A program made the position numbers and the translations under genes. The notes under the pieces are model-generated. The model saw only the letters and a list, made by a program, of their open reading frames with translations. It was not told the DNA's origin and did no database searches. Below, in pieces: positions 33,601 to 45,600 of a DNA stretch of 64,000 nucleotides (the first letter of the stretch is position 1; each line of letters begins with the position of its first letter). The stretch is from Psoroptes ovis (lineage: Eukaryota > Arthropoda > Arachnida > Sarcoptiformes > Psoroptidae). Where the stretch lies: NCBI GenBank assembly GCA_002943765.1, contig PQWQ01000007.1:2358501-2422500 (forward strand), given 5' to 3'.

Positions 33601-36600
33601 GTCAAAAATTTTGGCCAAAATTTTTCAATTTTTTTTTTGCCAAATTTTGGTCTATTTTTCATCAGAAATTTTTCACCATGACACAACACGAAAAATGTGT
33701 ACTTTTTTTCGCTGTGCATTGTCAGTCGCTTGTGTTTCTGCCAGCCAAAAATGCCAAAAAGTTTTCCATTTTTGTCCCCCACTCCAAAGATTGTTCCATC
33801 ATTTGGTGGTGTATCTCTTGTGCTGTATGCCTTGTCTTTGTCCTTTGTTTGGTCGTTTGTTTGCATCGTTTTTTTTTTTGTTCATTTTAAATCATTCATT
33901 CGCGTGAATATGAATATGAATTCAAATTGAAAATTTGAATATCAAAGATACAAAAAAAATATGGAAATATGGGAACATCTCTGCTCGTCCGAAAAGTGTT
34001 ACGCCAAATTCAATTCACGATTGAATGGGAAAAGCTGCCTCATTAACCCTTTCGCAGTAGGCTAACGTGGCCAGCGAGACTCGTTGCTCGATTTTCCATG
34101 GTTCACCTTTGGCTGAACTGCAACTTCCTACACGTTGAAGAGTTGCTGATCGAGAAATGATTATGAGAAATTCGGTGCGTCACTCAAATTGTTACCAATG
34201 CAAAACCGCACGAACTTTTCGGACAAGCCCTATGACGACCCTTTCGATGAAAATTATTTATTGTTGTTGTGCTGCATCATCATCGCGTTCATACATTGAT
34301 ATGATGGTACAGTCCTTTGTGGAATTTTTTCATGAATTTTTCCACTTTTTATTCACGAATTTCAATTCATTTGACAATACATTTTTTCATTCTCAACTTT
34401 TTCCCGAACAGTTTCTGTTTATTTTTTTTCCCGTTAATTTTTATCGACCAAAAAATTTGATTCAACGAACATATGAATGATTGCTGAAGATGCTTTTGTG
34501 CTATTGCTTGTGATGCATGCACAACAGCAGAAACACTGAATCAATGAATTTGAATTGTGAATCGTTCACATGTTTTGAAACGTTTTTTTCCAACGAAAAT
34601 TTTCCTCGCGGAAAAAATTTTGCAAAATTCAATTGTCTCTGTTTGATATTATTTTTTCTCTTTGACGAAAATTCTCCGCATCAAAATTGTGAAATTGCTT
34701 GACAACAGGGAAATTTTTGGGGGTAAAGATTTCGAGGGTGGAATTTAGGGATGAAATTTAGGGGAAATTGTCAGAAAATTTTTGGAAAAAATTGACGAAA
34801 ATTTTGCGAAAAATGAAACTGTTTTGGGAAGCTAAAACAACCCAATGATGTGACAATAAACGAAAAAACTTGAAATGTTTTCTCCTCTTTGCTTTTGGGT
34901 TTGAATTTTTTTTTTCTTGAAATTTCATGGAGAGAAATATAGGGGTAAAATACGAACAAAAAGTGCCCTCTTAGTGCTGAAAAAAATGAAAAAAATTCCT
35001 ATTAAATTCTAACCACCAAAAGAGGTGCCAAAGAAATGTGAAATATACGATCAGAGATTACTGGAAGACTACAACGCCAACCGAGCTAAAAAATTTCAAA
35101 AAATTTGGGGCAAAGGACGTCGAAAATTCGTTTAAATTCAGAGGAAAATTTCACAGAATTTGCTTCCGGTCAACCAACCGGATACACTTGACCCGAATTT
35201 GAATTGATTTTTTTTTTTTTGAATCATTTCTTGTTTAAATTCCAATTATTATCAAACCGTCCTTAACCATACCATATTTCACCATTTATATCGCTCATTT
35301 TTAAAATCATTTTAACCCTTTTGTAGCCTTTTTTAATTTTTTCACCCTTTCAAGTTTGAAGCTTTTGGCATCGAGAATTCATTATTCATTTTCAAAACTT
35401 TGTTTTAAATAAATTCAATTTTTTTTTTGTTCCTCTTTGAAATTCGCAGAAAATTTCTTTAACCAAGAAAATGAAAACTTTCTTGTCTCATTTCGTGTTT
35501 ACTGATGTTGGCAGTATTTATTTTATCTAACTTTACTTTTTTATGTGGAAAGGATCCAAGGCTCTTTCACAAAAAATAATAAACAAAGTTGAAAAATACT
35601 GGGAAAATATATTTCAAAACTTTTTTTCCTTTTGAAAAACTTGGTGAAATATGGAAAATTCTTGGGAATTTTTCGATTCTTCAATCCTCTGATTCAGAAT
35701 AATTGAAAAATGAAAATGTGAAATCCTCAAATTGTGAAACTGTATTGGAATAATAATGACAAGATTCGGCGTACATTAGAAGAGTCTTGATAAAATCGTC
35801 TATTTTTCCATAGAACAACGAGGAAAACATGTTTAGAGGAAATTTTCAAATTTTGAAATTTTGATATTTTCAACTTTTTTTTTGGTGAACAAATAAATGA
35901 TTTGAATAAATTGCTGGTGGTGAGTGGGTGGTGGTGGAAATGTTAAACAATACTTAAATAATACTCACCGTTGTGAAAAGGTTTTTTGACACTTTTGGAA
36001 ATTTTTTTTTTTGAATTTATTTTGACAATATTCATGGAATTCTTTGGTTTGGTCGTCGTTGAATGCTAACAAAAAATGATGAATGTGTCCGAAAACGGGG
36101 TAATTTCAAAAAATTCATTATTCGCAATGACAGTGCGCTTACTTGGCCACTTTTATACCTTACCTACCAGCCTACAGCCTCTAACCTGGCTGAAGTTTTA
36201 TCTAACCGTTCGACTCCAAATTCAACTTATCACAGCCTTAAATCTCCGCATCATCATCAGTGATTGTTACGAATTCTCGCTTTCAATGATCAATCAGTGA
36301 TTCCCCGTTGAATCATCCCCACTTTTGCCCTCTTTTTGCATACGTTTTGTGCCTAAAAAAGAATCATTCGAAATTCCAGCTGCTCGAGGGCATTTATTTT
36401 TATTGAATCAAATAAAAAAAATTTGAAGAATTGAAAAAATCCGAAATTCGCATTCCATTCCATTTGCTGAGAAATTCATGATAGTCACATTCAATTCTTT
36501 GAATCAGAATTCAATTCTTTGAAAAAAATGTTCAATTTAATATTTTGCCTTTTCCTATTCAAATGTTCTGCTATAAAACTCGGAGAAACTGACAGAAATT

Positions 36601-39600
36601 CCTTTGATCTTGGATTTCGCTACGATCATTGAGAATCATATCAAAATAAATCAAAGAAAACAACAAAAAGAAGCAGCCAAATTGTTTCAAATTTTATTTG
36701 AGAAAATTTTTGAATTTTGATTAAATTTGATTCGATGTGATTTTGTTTTTTGTTTCAATTACGAAATTCAAATTTGTTTAGTGTCTCGAGTTTTTTTTGT
36801 TTTTGAATTTTTTTTCAAAATTTTTCCGAAGAATATTCTGTCGGTATTTATTTGATTGTTTGTCGCATTCATTCATTTAGCCAACAAGAATGAATGTAAA
36901 ATTTTTCCACAATTTCAAATTTGTCAATCTTTTCCCGCCAAAAGGAATTTTACGTTCTCATTTTATTCATGTGCGACAAACAATTGATTGAATTGAATCG
37001 TTATTTAAATTAATTTTTGAAATCGAATCATACTTTGAATTTTATTTGAATTATTTGAAATGTGTTCGTAATTGTGTTTATCTATGTCTATCTTGAAATA
37101 GCTGCAAAAAAATTATGAAATCTCATTTCGAATAACAAAAAATGTCTATTTTTAAGCCAAATTTCGTTTTCTATTTTTTTTCATCAATCAATCATAATTC
37201 AAATATTTGATCTAAGATTCAAACGATGAAATTCAAATATTTGGCTTACGCCATTCTTCACATTTATTATTTGACCTTTGCTTGATTTTTTTATTCTTAT
37301 TATTTTGTTTGATTCGATTTTATTTGTCTTTTATAGATGTAGCTCTACGTAAATTTGAAAATGATATTCATAATTTCATCCGGAAAATATTAGATGAAAC
37401 AAAGTTGTGAATGATTTTAATTTTTTTTCGTTTCATAAATTTTCAAATGAAATTTTCTCTAAAAATATCTAGCAAACAAAACAAAATTTAAAATAACAAA
37501 GCTACAAACCTTGATCACAAACACACGCCACACACCCGAAATAAATGAAAAACAAACGAATTTTAATTTGAAATTTTTTCTGTGTAATTGTGTGTAAAAT
37601 GTACAAAAATCTTTTCATTATTTTTGTTTTATTTTTAATGTAGAAGTTGTTATTATTTTCATTATTTAAAGATTTAGGCTGGAGAGAAAGAAATTCATTA
37701 TTTTTCGGTAAATGGCTGCATGCAAATGGTGTGAATGAGGGAAATTAAGGCAAAGAAAGAGATGAGACGAATCATCAAATTCTTAAAATGAAGAGGGAAT
37801 TATTTTTCACAGAATATTTCGAAGGATTCTTTAAACATTCCTTTCGATAAAAAAATAATTCAAAGAATGTTTCATCAAACATAATAATTCAGAGAATATT
37901 TTCATTTTCAAGAATCAAATTTCAAATATTTTTTTCCGAAATTTTTTTTCATCTTAAAAAATTCTTAATTTTTGAATTCAAGGAATATGTTTAAGAGAAA
38001 TTTTCTAATGAAACTATCGAAAACCAGTCAAATGAGTCCAAAACATTTTACATTTTTCAAATAATTTTCGATTGTTTTAATTAAAATGATTCAATTTTCT
38101 TTATTTTATGACAATTTTTCTCTTGTTTGGCCATTTTCAAAAATTCAAAAATTTAAATTTTCGTTTTTTAATCATTTCACGAAAATCATTATTCTTTTGA
38201 TGATTTTACCATCTTCCCAATGATGCTCAATTCATGAAAATCATACAATCTTTTCACGAATTTCAAGGCAGAAATAGTACAAAGGATTTTGAAAAGAAAG
38301 GATTAAATATAGAGAGAAATGAATTTCATGAAAATTGAAATTGAATTTTTCTTCAAAAAATATTGTCATTAAACCCTTTTATTCAGGATTTTTATTGTCA
38401 TCATCATCATTAATATTATTGCTGAGGTTTATCGTTTTGTTTGTTATATTTGATGCTTATAAATTATTTTTAAATGATTTAAATGTTTCTGTCATTGTCA
38501 TTTTTGTCATTTTTTCTTGTCATTGTTTGTCTTTACCTAAGGTTGTTTGAGATTTTTGAATTTATTTCTACGAAATTTCCTCAATTTTTTTTCATTTCTC
38601 CAAACATTCGGCCTTGGTCAGTGGACAATGATTTTTGGCTGATGATGATCATAAAAATTTCATGAAATATTTTCAAAAAATTATTTTTTGCAAACCCACA
38701 AAACGGGGAAATATTCATTTGTTTTGTTTAGCTTTGTGAATAATAAACAATTCGAAATTGAAAAATTTATTTACCAAAAAAGAAATGATGATGAAGCTTA
38801 CATAAAGTCAATTCAATTGTCATTTTTTTTAAATGTTCAATTGAGTTGATCAGCATCCAGCATCGAAAATTTCAATTATCACCAAACACCTGTGTATTCC
38901 TGTGTTTCGTGTGTGGCCAAATGTGTTTTGATTTTTTTTAAATAATAATAATAATCTTTTATTAATCGGTTCTCAGCTCAAGCAGTGTTTTGATTCCAAA
39001 ATTAATTTTAATTTGATTTTTCTGCGAAGATTAATTTTGTCCAAAAATTGATTTTTCGTTTGATGTTGACTGGTTTTTTTTCCCATTTTCCCCACATATT
39101 TCCCTTGGTCTATTGATGTTACTTAGCCTCTATTGTCACATGTTCCCCATTTCCAATATTTTTTTCCACATTTTTCATGGTAAAAAACATGGCTAAACAT
39201 GATTTTTTTTCCTGGCCATTCTTGTCGCATTGATAGCGTTGAATGATTGTATTTTACCATTTTTTTTCTAACGATTATTTCAACATACAAAATTCATTCA
39301 TTTATATTTTTTTCTCCATTTTTTTCCTAAATATTTTCATGTGATCAGAATAATGAAATTCTTTTTATTATTATTATTATTTATGATAATTTATAATTAA
39401 TTTGATTGTCCGAAAATTTCTGGCCGTTTTTCAATGGACAGTCTCTGTCGATTCAATTTCAGCAATTTTCGGACAGTCTAATATTTCTCATTCATTCTTC
39501 ATATCTCTTTTGATTCTTGATTTTCAAATTATTATATTCTTTCTATTATCAAATATAATAATAATAATTATTATTATTGTGAAGGCAACAAACGTCAATA

Positions 39601-42600
39601 TTCTTATTGCTGTTTTTTCCTTTTCATTTTTGTTCGTGTTGTTTCCATTATTATTCTCCAATGTTTTTTTTTTTTTTTGTTTCCAAAGATATTTCCAAGT
39701 TTTCAATGTTTTTCCTTTCATTGTTTTCAATGTATTTTTCAATACTTACAATAGGAAACACATAGAATGAAGGAGAAAAAAATGTCAAAATCATTGTTTC
39801 GTGTAATATTCTTTTGAAAATTTGTTCATATTTTTGTTTTTTCTTTGTTTATTGTTGTTTGTTGTTTTGTGTTTGTTCGCATATTTTTTTTGCAAATCAT
39901 GCGAAATTTTCTGAAATCTTTGTTTTGGTATTGTTTTTTGTTTTAACTCATTAAATTCTTTGTTGAATTCTTGAATGAAATGAATATTCCATTAATTGAA
40001 TGAAACCATGGAACGGCCAAAGAAAAAAAATCATGAATATCATTGTTTGAAAAAAGTAGAAAATTTGAAATGGTAAACAGTGTGATGGTGAACATTTTTA
40101 TTGGTCTGTATTCTGTCAGAATTCTCTGTGAATGAATGTATCGAAATTTTTGGTATTTCGATTCAATTTGAGGTGCAAGAATTCAATTTTTTCACCAAAA
40201 AAGGAAAAAAACGAGAATTTTTAAAATTTTTTTCGACAAAAAATTATTCTCTGCTATTTCATATCGACACAGCAACAACACTATCTTTTTGATTGGTCGA
40301 GAAATTCAAAAATAAATTGAAGAAAAATATCAGCAATGAAATTGATTTTTTTTTAACCGAAATATTTCTATTCATTCATTCAGAATTTCATTCTTCACAG
40401 AATATTTTCAATGAAAGAAATTTTCTCATTTTTTCAAATGATTTTCTTATGGCAAAAATTCGGAAAATACTTTTTCACTACAAGAATCGAGTGAATAAAG
40501 AATATTGAACCAAATACGAATTGAATAGAAATCAAATAAAATGAAAATAAAAGAAGTGAAAATAAAAATTGAAAATGGAGTTGAAAATGAAATTGAACTC
40601 TTCTTAGGCCCATATCGACCATTATTATTAAACAGTGTAGAATAAATGAAAATAAAAACAAACTGACTGAATTTAAGCGGAATCGAAACAAAAAATAGTA
40701 AAAAAATAAATGAAAATAAAAATAATCAAAATTCCTTTTATTTCATTGTCCATTTATTTATTTATTTGTATTTATTTCCATTTTATTTTCGTTATTTTAT
40801 TGTGTCAAATTCTTATCTTTCTTTTATTTTTCGTTTATTTTCCATTTATTTGTTAGTTTTCCATGGAATTCTGACAGAATATCCCGTAAAATTCCTCAGA
40901 ATTCAAACGAAACTAAATTTACTTGAAATTCTGTTTCCGATCAAGAAAAAATTCTGTCATTTTGCTCCTATCTTCCTCCCTCTGTACTCACAATGCTCAA
41001 ATATCAACACATGTGAAACAATCCAAAAATGAATCAAAAGAAATGTATGAAAACGCAATTCAATTCTTGAAACCTTTAGAGATGATTGGATTCGAAAGAA
41101 ATAATTTTTGTTTCATTTTTACGTTTGTTTGTTCAGGGTATTCTTGGATTTTATTAAAAAAAATCATGAAATATCGGAATAGCGGAGAGGATCTCATATT
41201 TACAATGATCTCTGAATGAATTCTAAATGATTTTTCAGCGTTTGTACTTCCAATTGAAGTGTTTTTACTTTTTTTCTAGGAAAAGATTCAAAATTCTTGC
41301 AAAACAAAAAATGAATGAATGAAGAAATATCGAAATTCCACCAATTTTTCAGCATCAAAATCAAATCAAGAATCTAATAATAAAACTGATAGTAAAAATG
41401 ATTATGATCATTTTTACTTTTAGCGTAGAAATTTCATATTTTCCAAAGATCAAATTCTTTTGATTTTTTGAGAAAAAAAAAACTATTTATGCCTCCAAAA
41501 AAACAAGCGAAAAATTCATTCATATTTGTAATAATAATTCAAATTTATCCCAAGAATATTCCATTGCCGCCAAGAATTTGTGCCAGAATATTCCATTGTT
41601 TTTGTTTTTTGTTCAATTTTCATTCGCCAAAATCATCCGCGAGAAAAATGAATGAATCCACGAAAAAAATGAATAAATAAAAATGGTCGGAAACTGTAAT
41701 GCTCAAAAAAAAATCCAAACAATAAAATGTCAAAAGATTCAAAGATTCCATAAATTCCAGAATGTTTTCTTCACTTATTTTGTATGAATTTCATCCTATT
41801 TTCATTTTTATTTTTATATTTATTTCACCAACTTTGAAACTTTCAAGTTTCATTTCGTTTTGCAAAAAAAAAATTGCTTTACATATGCGAACAAAGAATC
41901 GGGAAAAAAACAAGCCAAAAAACGTCAATTGTGTGTTTATTTTTTTTGGCGTTTTGGGTTCTTTGATATTTTACTCGGTATTTTTCGTTGATACTATTCT
42001 ATTCTATTCGCATATCAAAAGAAGTCTAAAAATTCATGAAATCTCATTTCAATGAATTGAATGAATATTTAAAATTTTAAGAATTTTATTTTTCGCAACT
42101 TTTTCTGAAACTTTTGTTGTTTCACATATTTCTCTTGACTCTCTAGCCTTAAGAATATTCAATGAATGAATTTTCGCCAAATTCTTTGAATTTTCATTTT
42201 TTGTTCAGCGAAAAAAAAAGTGAAGAATTCAAAGTTTTTTTCATTGTGTCAATTCTTTTTCGAGTTTCTTTGTGTTGATATTCATATTCATATTATTATG
42301 AATTCATTTGAAATTTGTTGTTGTTGTTGTTGTTGTTTGGTTCAAAAGTTTACTTGAATAGAGTTGGTGGGTGAATGATTATCATTATTATGTTGGCTCC
42401 AATGTTTCAAAAAGCGAAAAAAAAATTTGTTTTTGTTTCAATGTATTTGTTTGAATGATATAAACAGAACAGAAACACACTGACAGACACATAAATAACT
42501 AACTGTTTCTTACAGTTGCTGTTTGTATGGTTGTATGTTTGTTTGCTGTTGTTGTTGTTGTTGCCGAGTGAAATACTAATAATAATAATAATGAAACATT

Positions 42601-45600
42601 TTAGCGGAAATTTGTTTTTTTTCTTCAATCATTCTTTTGCAATATTTCTCAATGAATATTGAAGAAGAATGTATTATAAACATGAAGAAAATCGTTGAAA
42701 AAATGATTCTGAATCGTATTTTGAATTTAATAGAAGAAATGATAATAATTCATTTCACTCATACGAAAGAGAGACCGGATACGAAATTCGTATTTTGTTG
42801 TTGTTATTGAATGAATTTGTAAATAATAATGATAATAATCGAAATGATGATGAAAATTTCTAATAATTTCTTATTTATTTATTCGATATATATGCGCATT
42901 CATTATGAAAATCATCAAACAGGCGAAATAATTGTACAACAAGAACATTTGGATGAAGTGATAAAAGCGGCAAATTTTTTTCAAATTCAAGGTATACAAG
43001 AATGGAATATTCATTGTTTCGAATCACCGAATTCAGCAATGTCTTCGAATAATGATGATAATAATAATAAAAATAATATGACAAATATTGATTCATTATT
43101 GTCATCAAAACAAACACAATCATCATCATCAACAACGGAATCATCAAATAAATCAACATCGTCATCATCATTATTAAATGGTAATTTTAAAAAACGTTTA
43201 TTAAATGGTCATAATCAACAACAACAACAGCAACAAAAGCAAAAACAACAAGAAGAACAATCAAAAGCAAATGTAAACAACAACAATAATAAAGATAGTG
43301 AAGATGATGACGATAAACATCAATTAAATTATAAAAAATTGTTCAATTATCAATCATCATCATCATTATTAAATGATAAAAGAATGGATTTGAAATTATT
43401 GTAAGTAATTACGACATCTTGTGTTCTAAAATTCTAATTTTAATTTTTTTTCTTTATTGCAAAAATAGTGAAACATTGTTTAATCATCACCAAATAGCCA
43501 TAAATAATAATGATGATAATAATAATAATAATCAAAATGATGACAAACAATCAAAAGATACGAATAATAATGTTCAAACGAATTCAATACATTCCAAATT
43601 ATTTTCAGAAAAATCCCCTGCATCATCATCATCATCATCTTCAACATCATCATCGACCACATTAATTGATAATGTCAATCCGACAAATGATGATGATTCT
43701 GATCATCAACAATCAATGATTAATAATAAAAATGGTAGTAATAAACGTAAAAGATCATCTGGATCAATCGAATTATTATCATCATGTAAAAATAATGATA
43801 CATTATCATCAACATTACAAAGATCTCAATCAATTTCGGATATTTTTGCAGAAACAAACAATAATGATAATAAAAAAATAAAGTCTGAAGATTATAATGA
43901 AATTGACATTAAACCAAATCACGATTCATTTGGGCAACAATCGCTTGAAAATTTTTCAAGCCATCAAATTCGATCTCAATTATTGTTGAAAATAAAATCT
44001 GGGAAAATATTGAAAAAAGAAAGCGACAATGATAATGATGATAATATTAATAATGATAATAATGATGATGAACAATTGTTGATCGATTATTCAAAAGAAA
44101 ATTATGACAATGATCGAGATGATGATGATGATGATGATGATGAAGAAATAAATGTTGTAGACGATGACAAACCATTATCGTACTCAAAGAAAAAAACAAA
44201 TTATAATGATCATTCAAAAAAATCAAAAAACTTGAAACATATAAATGGACGATTGAAAAAAGGTTCGAAGAAAAATGAATCCAGTAAAAATGCTATAAAT
44301 ACAAAAATTACGAATAAAGCAGATGATCTTTTCAATGATTATTTTAACAAAAAATCTTTCGATGATGATCGTTTTTATGCTGATCGATATGATTCTACAA
44401 ATGGTGTCGATTTATCAATTAATCGTTTTCGCAACAAGTCCCTGAACAATAACGATAATGACAATGATGATCATGATCAAAATGATCGAAAACGTCGCAA
44501 TTCTTCCGCATATGATCAATATGATAAAAATGATAAAAGCAATAACGATAATAATGAGCCGCATTCAGACTCCTTGATTAGATCATTTTCTGATGGTTTG
44601 ATATCATTACCATCAGCATCTTCAGAATCACCGTCGTTTGCAGCGGCAGCAGCAGCAGCCGCCGCAGCTGTTGCTGCTGCTCGAATTCAAATGATGTCAC
44701 AAATGTTTTCGGCATCTAATCAGTCAGCAAATGATTCATTATTCAATGGAACTTCACATTTTTCTACCAATGGATTATCTAATTCCTTATTAAACAGACA
44801 GTCTACGCCATCATCATTGAACTTGTCCACTTCGCCAATATATGGATCAAGTTCACTACCGGCTAGCGTCACATCAACATTGTCAACGGCAGCTGCACGT
44901 GCAATCGCAGCAACAACATTAGCCACATTAGGCACTCCATCACCATTCAACATTGATCAATCATCATCGGCCGCAGCAGCAGCAGCTGCTGCTGCGTTAG
45001 CACCATTTTCAGCCTTAAATCCGAATTTATTTATGGCTGCAAATCAACATAATCCTCTATTACCACCACATTCCACCCCATCACCTGCTCCTTCGGCAAG
45101 TGGTTCGACTGGATCAAGCGGTAGTGGAGATAAGCGGGGTCGTGGTCGTCCACCAAAACATGGTATAAATGGAAAATCAAGCAATGATGCAACATCATCG
45201 CCGTTTCCTAGATTGTTTCCGCTTAAAACATCATCAGATGATAATTCTAATAATCAAAATGGTTCAACTTCACCTCAACCACCACCGATTCTATCTAATC
45301 ATGATTCCAAATCTAAGAGTGAGTGATAAAACTTTATGCATAAATAATTAATTAAAATATTCTTATTTTTATTGATAGGTTCGAATAATAATAAACACGA
45401 CGATTCATTATCATCCCATGATAAAAGTTCATCAAAAAAACCTGCTAATGGAACATTATCATCAATATCCTCTTCATCATCATCCTCCTCCTCATCATCA
45501 TCCTCATCTTCATCATCGTCATCATCCGGATCAACTGTAGTTATAAATCAAAATCGTTCAAGACGTGGTCGACCACCAACACTATCTGTTGATGATATGA

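Larger units (their letters stand above)
21650..42922 (+). other. 21.3-kb intron splitting the BTB domain
   Basis: Donor GTAGGT at 21650, acceptor ATCAAACAG ending at 42922. It is more than 200 times longer than the other introns of its size class in this window (56-95 bp). No credible coding exon is visible; the reported frames are low-complexity Phe/Lys/Ile strings. It holds seven palindromic elements (23122, 23374, 23644, 26333, 30929, 33985, 39407), a deleted LINE at 24410-25716, a 170-bp pyrimidine tract at 29611-29780, CA repeats near 27519 and two stretches of more balanced composition near 28880-29240 and 36060-36310. Confidence 0.85.

Noticed and set aside
36087..36097. TGTCCGAAAAC as another palindromic element
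   Set aside because: No matching right arm within 300 bp and no interior core; at most a lone arm.
13900..42900. Many 60-120 codon frames in the non-coding stretches
   Set aside because: They are Phe/Lys/Ile/Ser strings from A/T homopolymers, overlap on both strands, and show no domain or splice logic.
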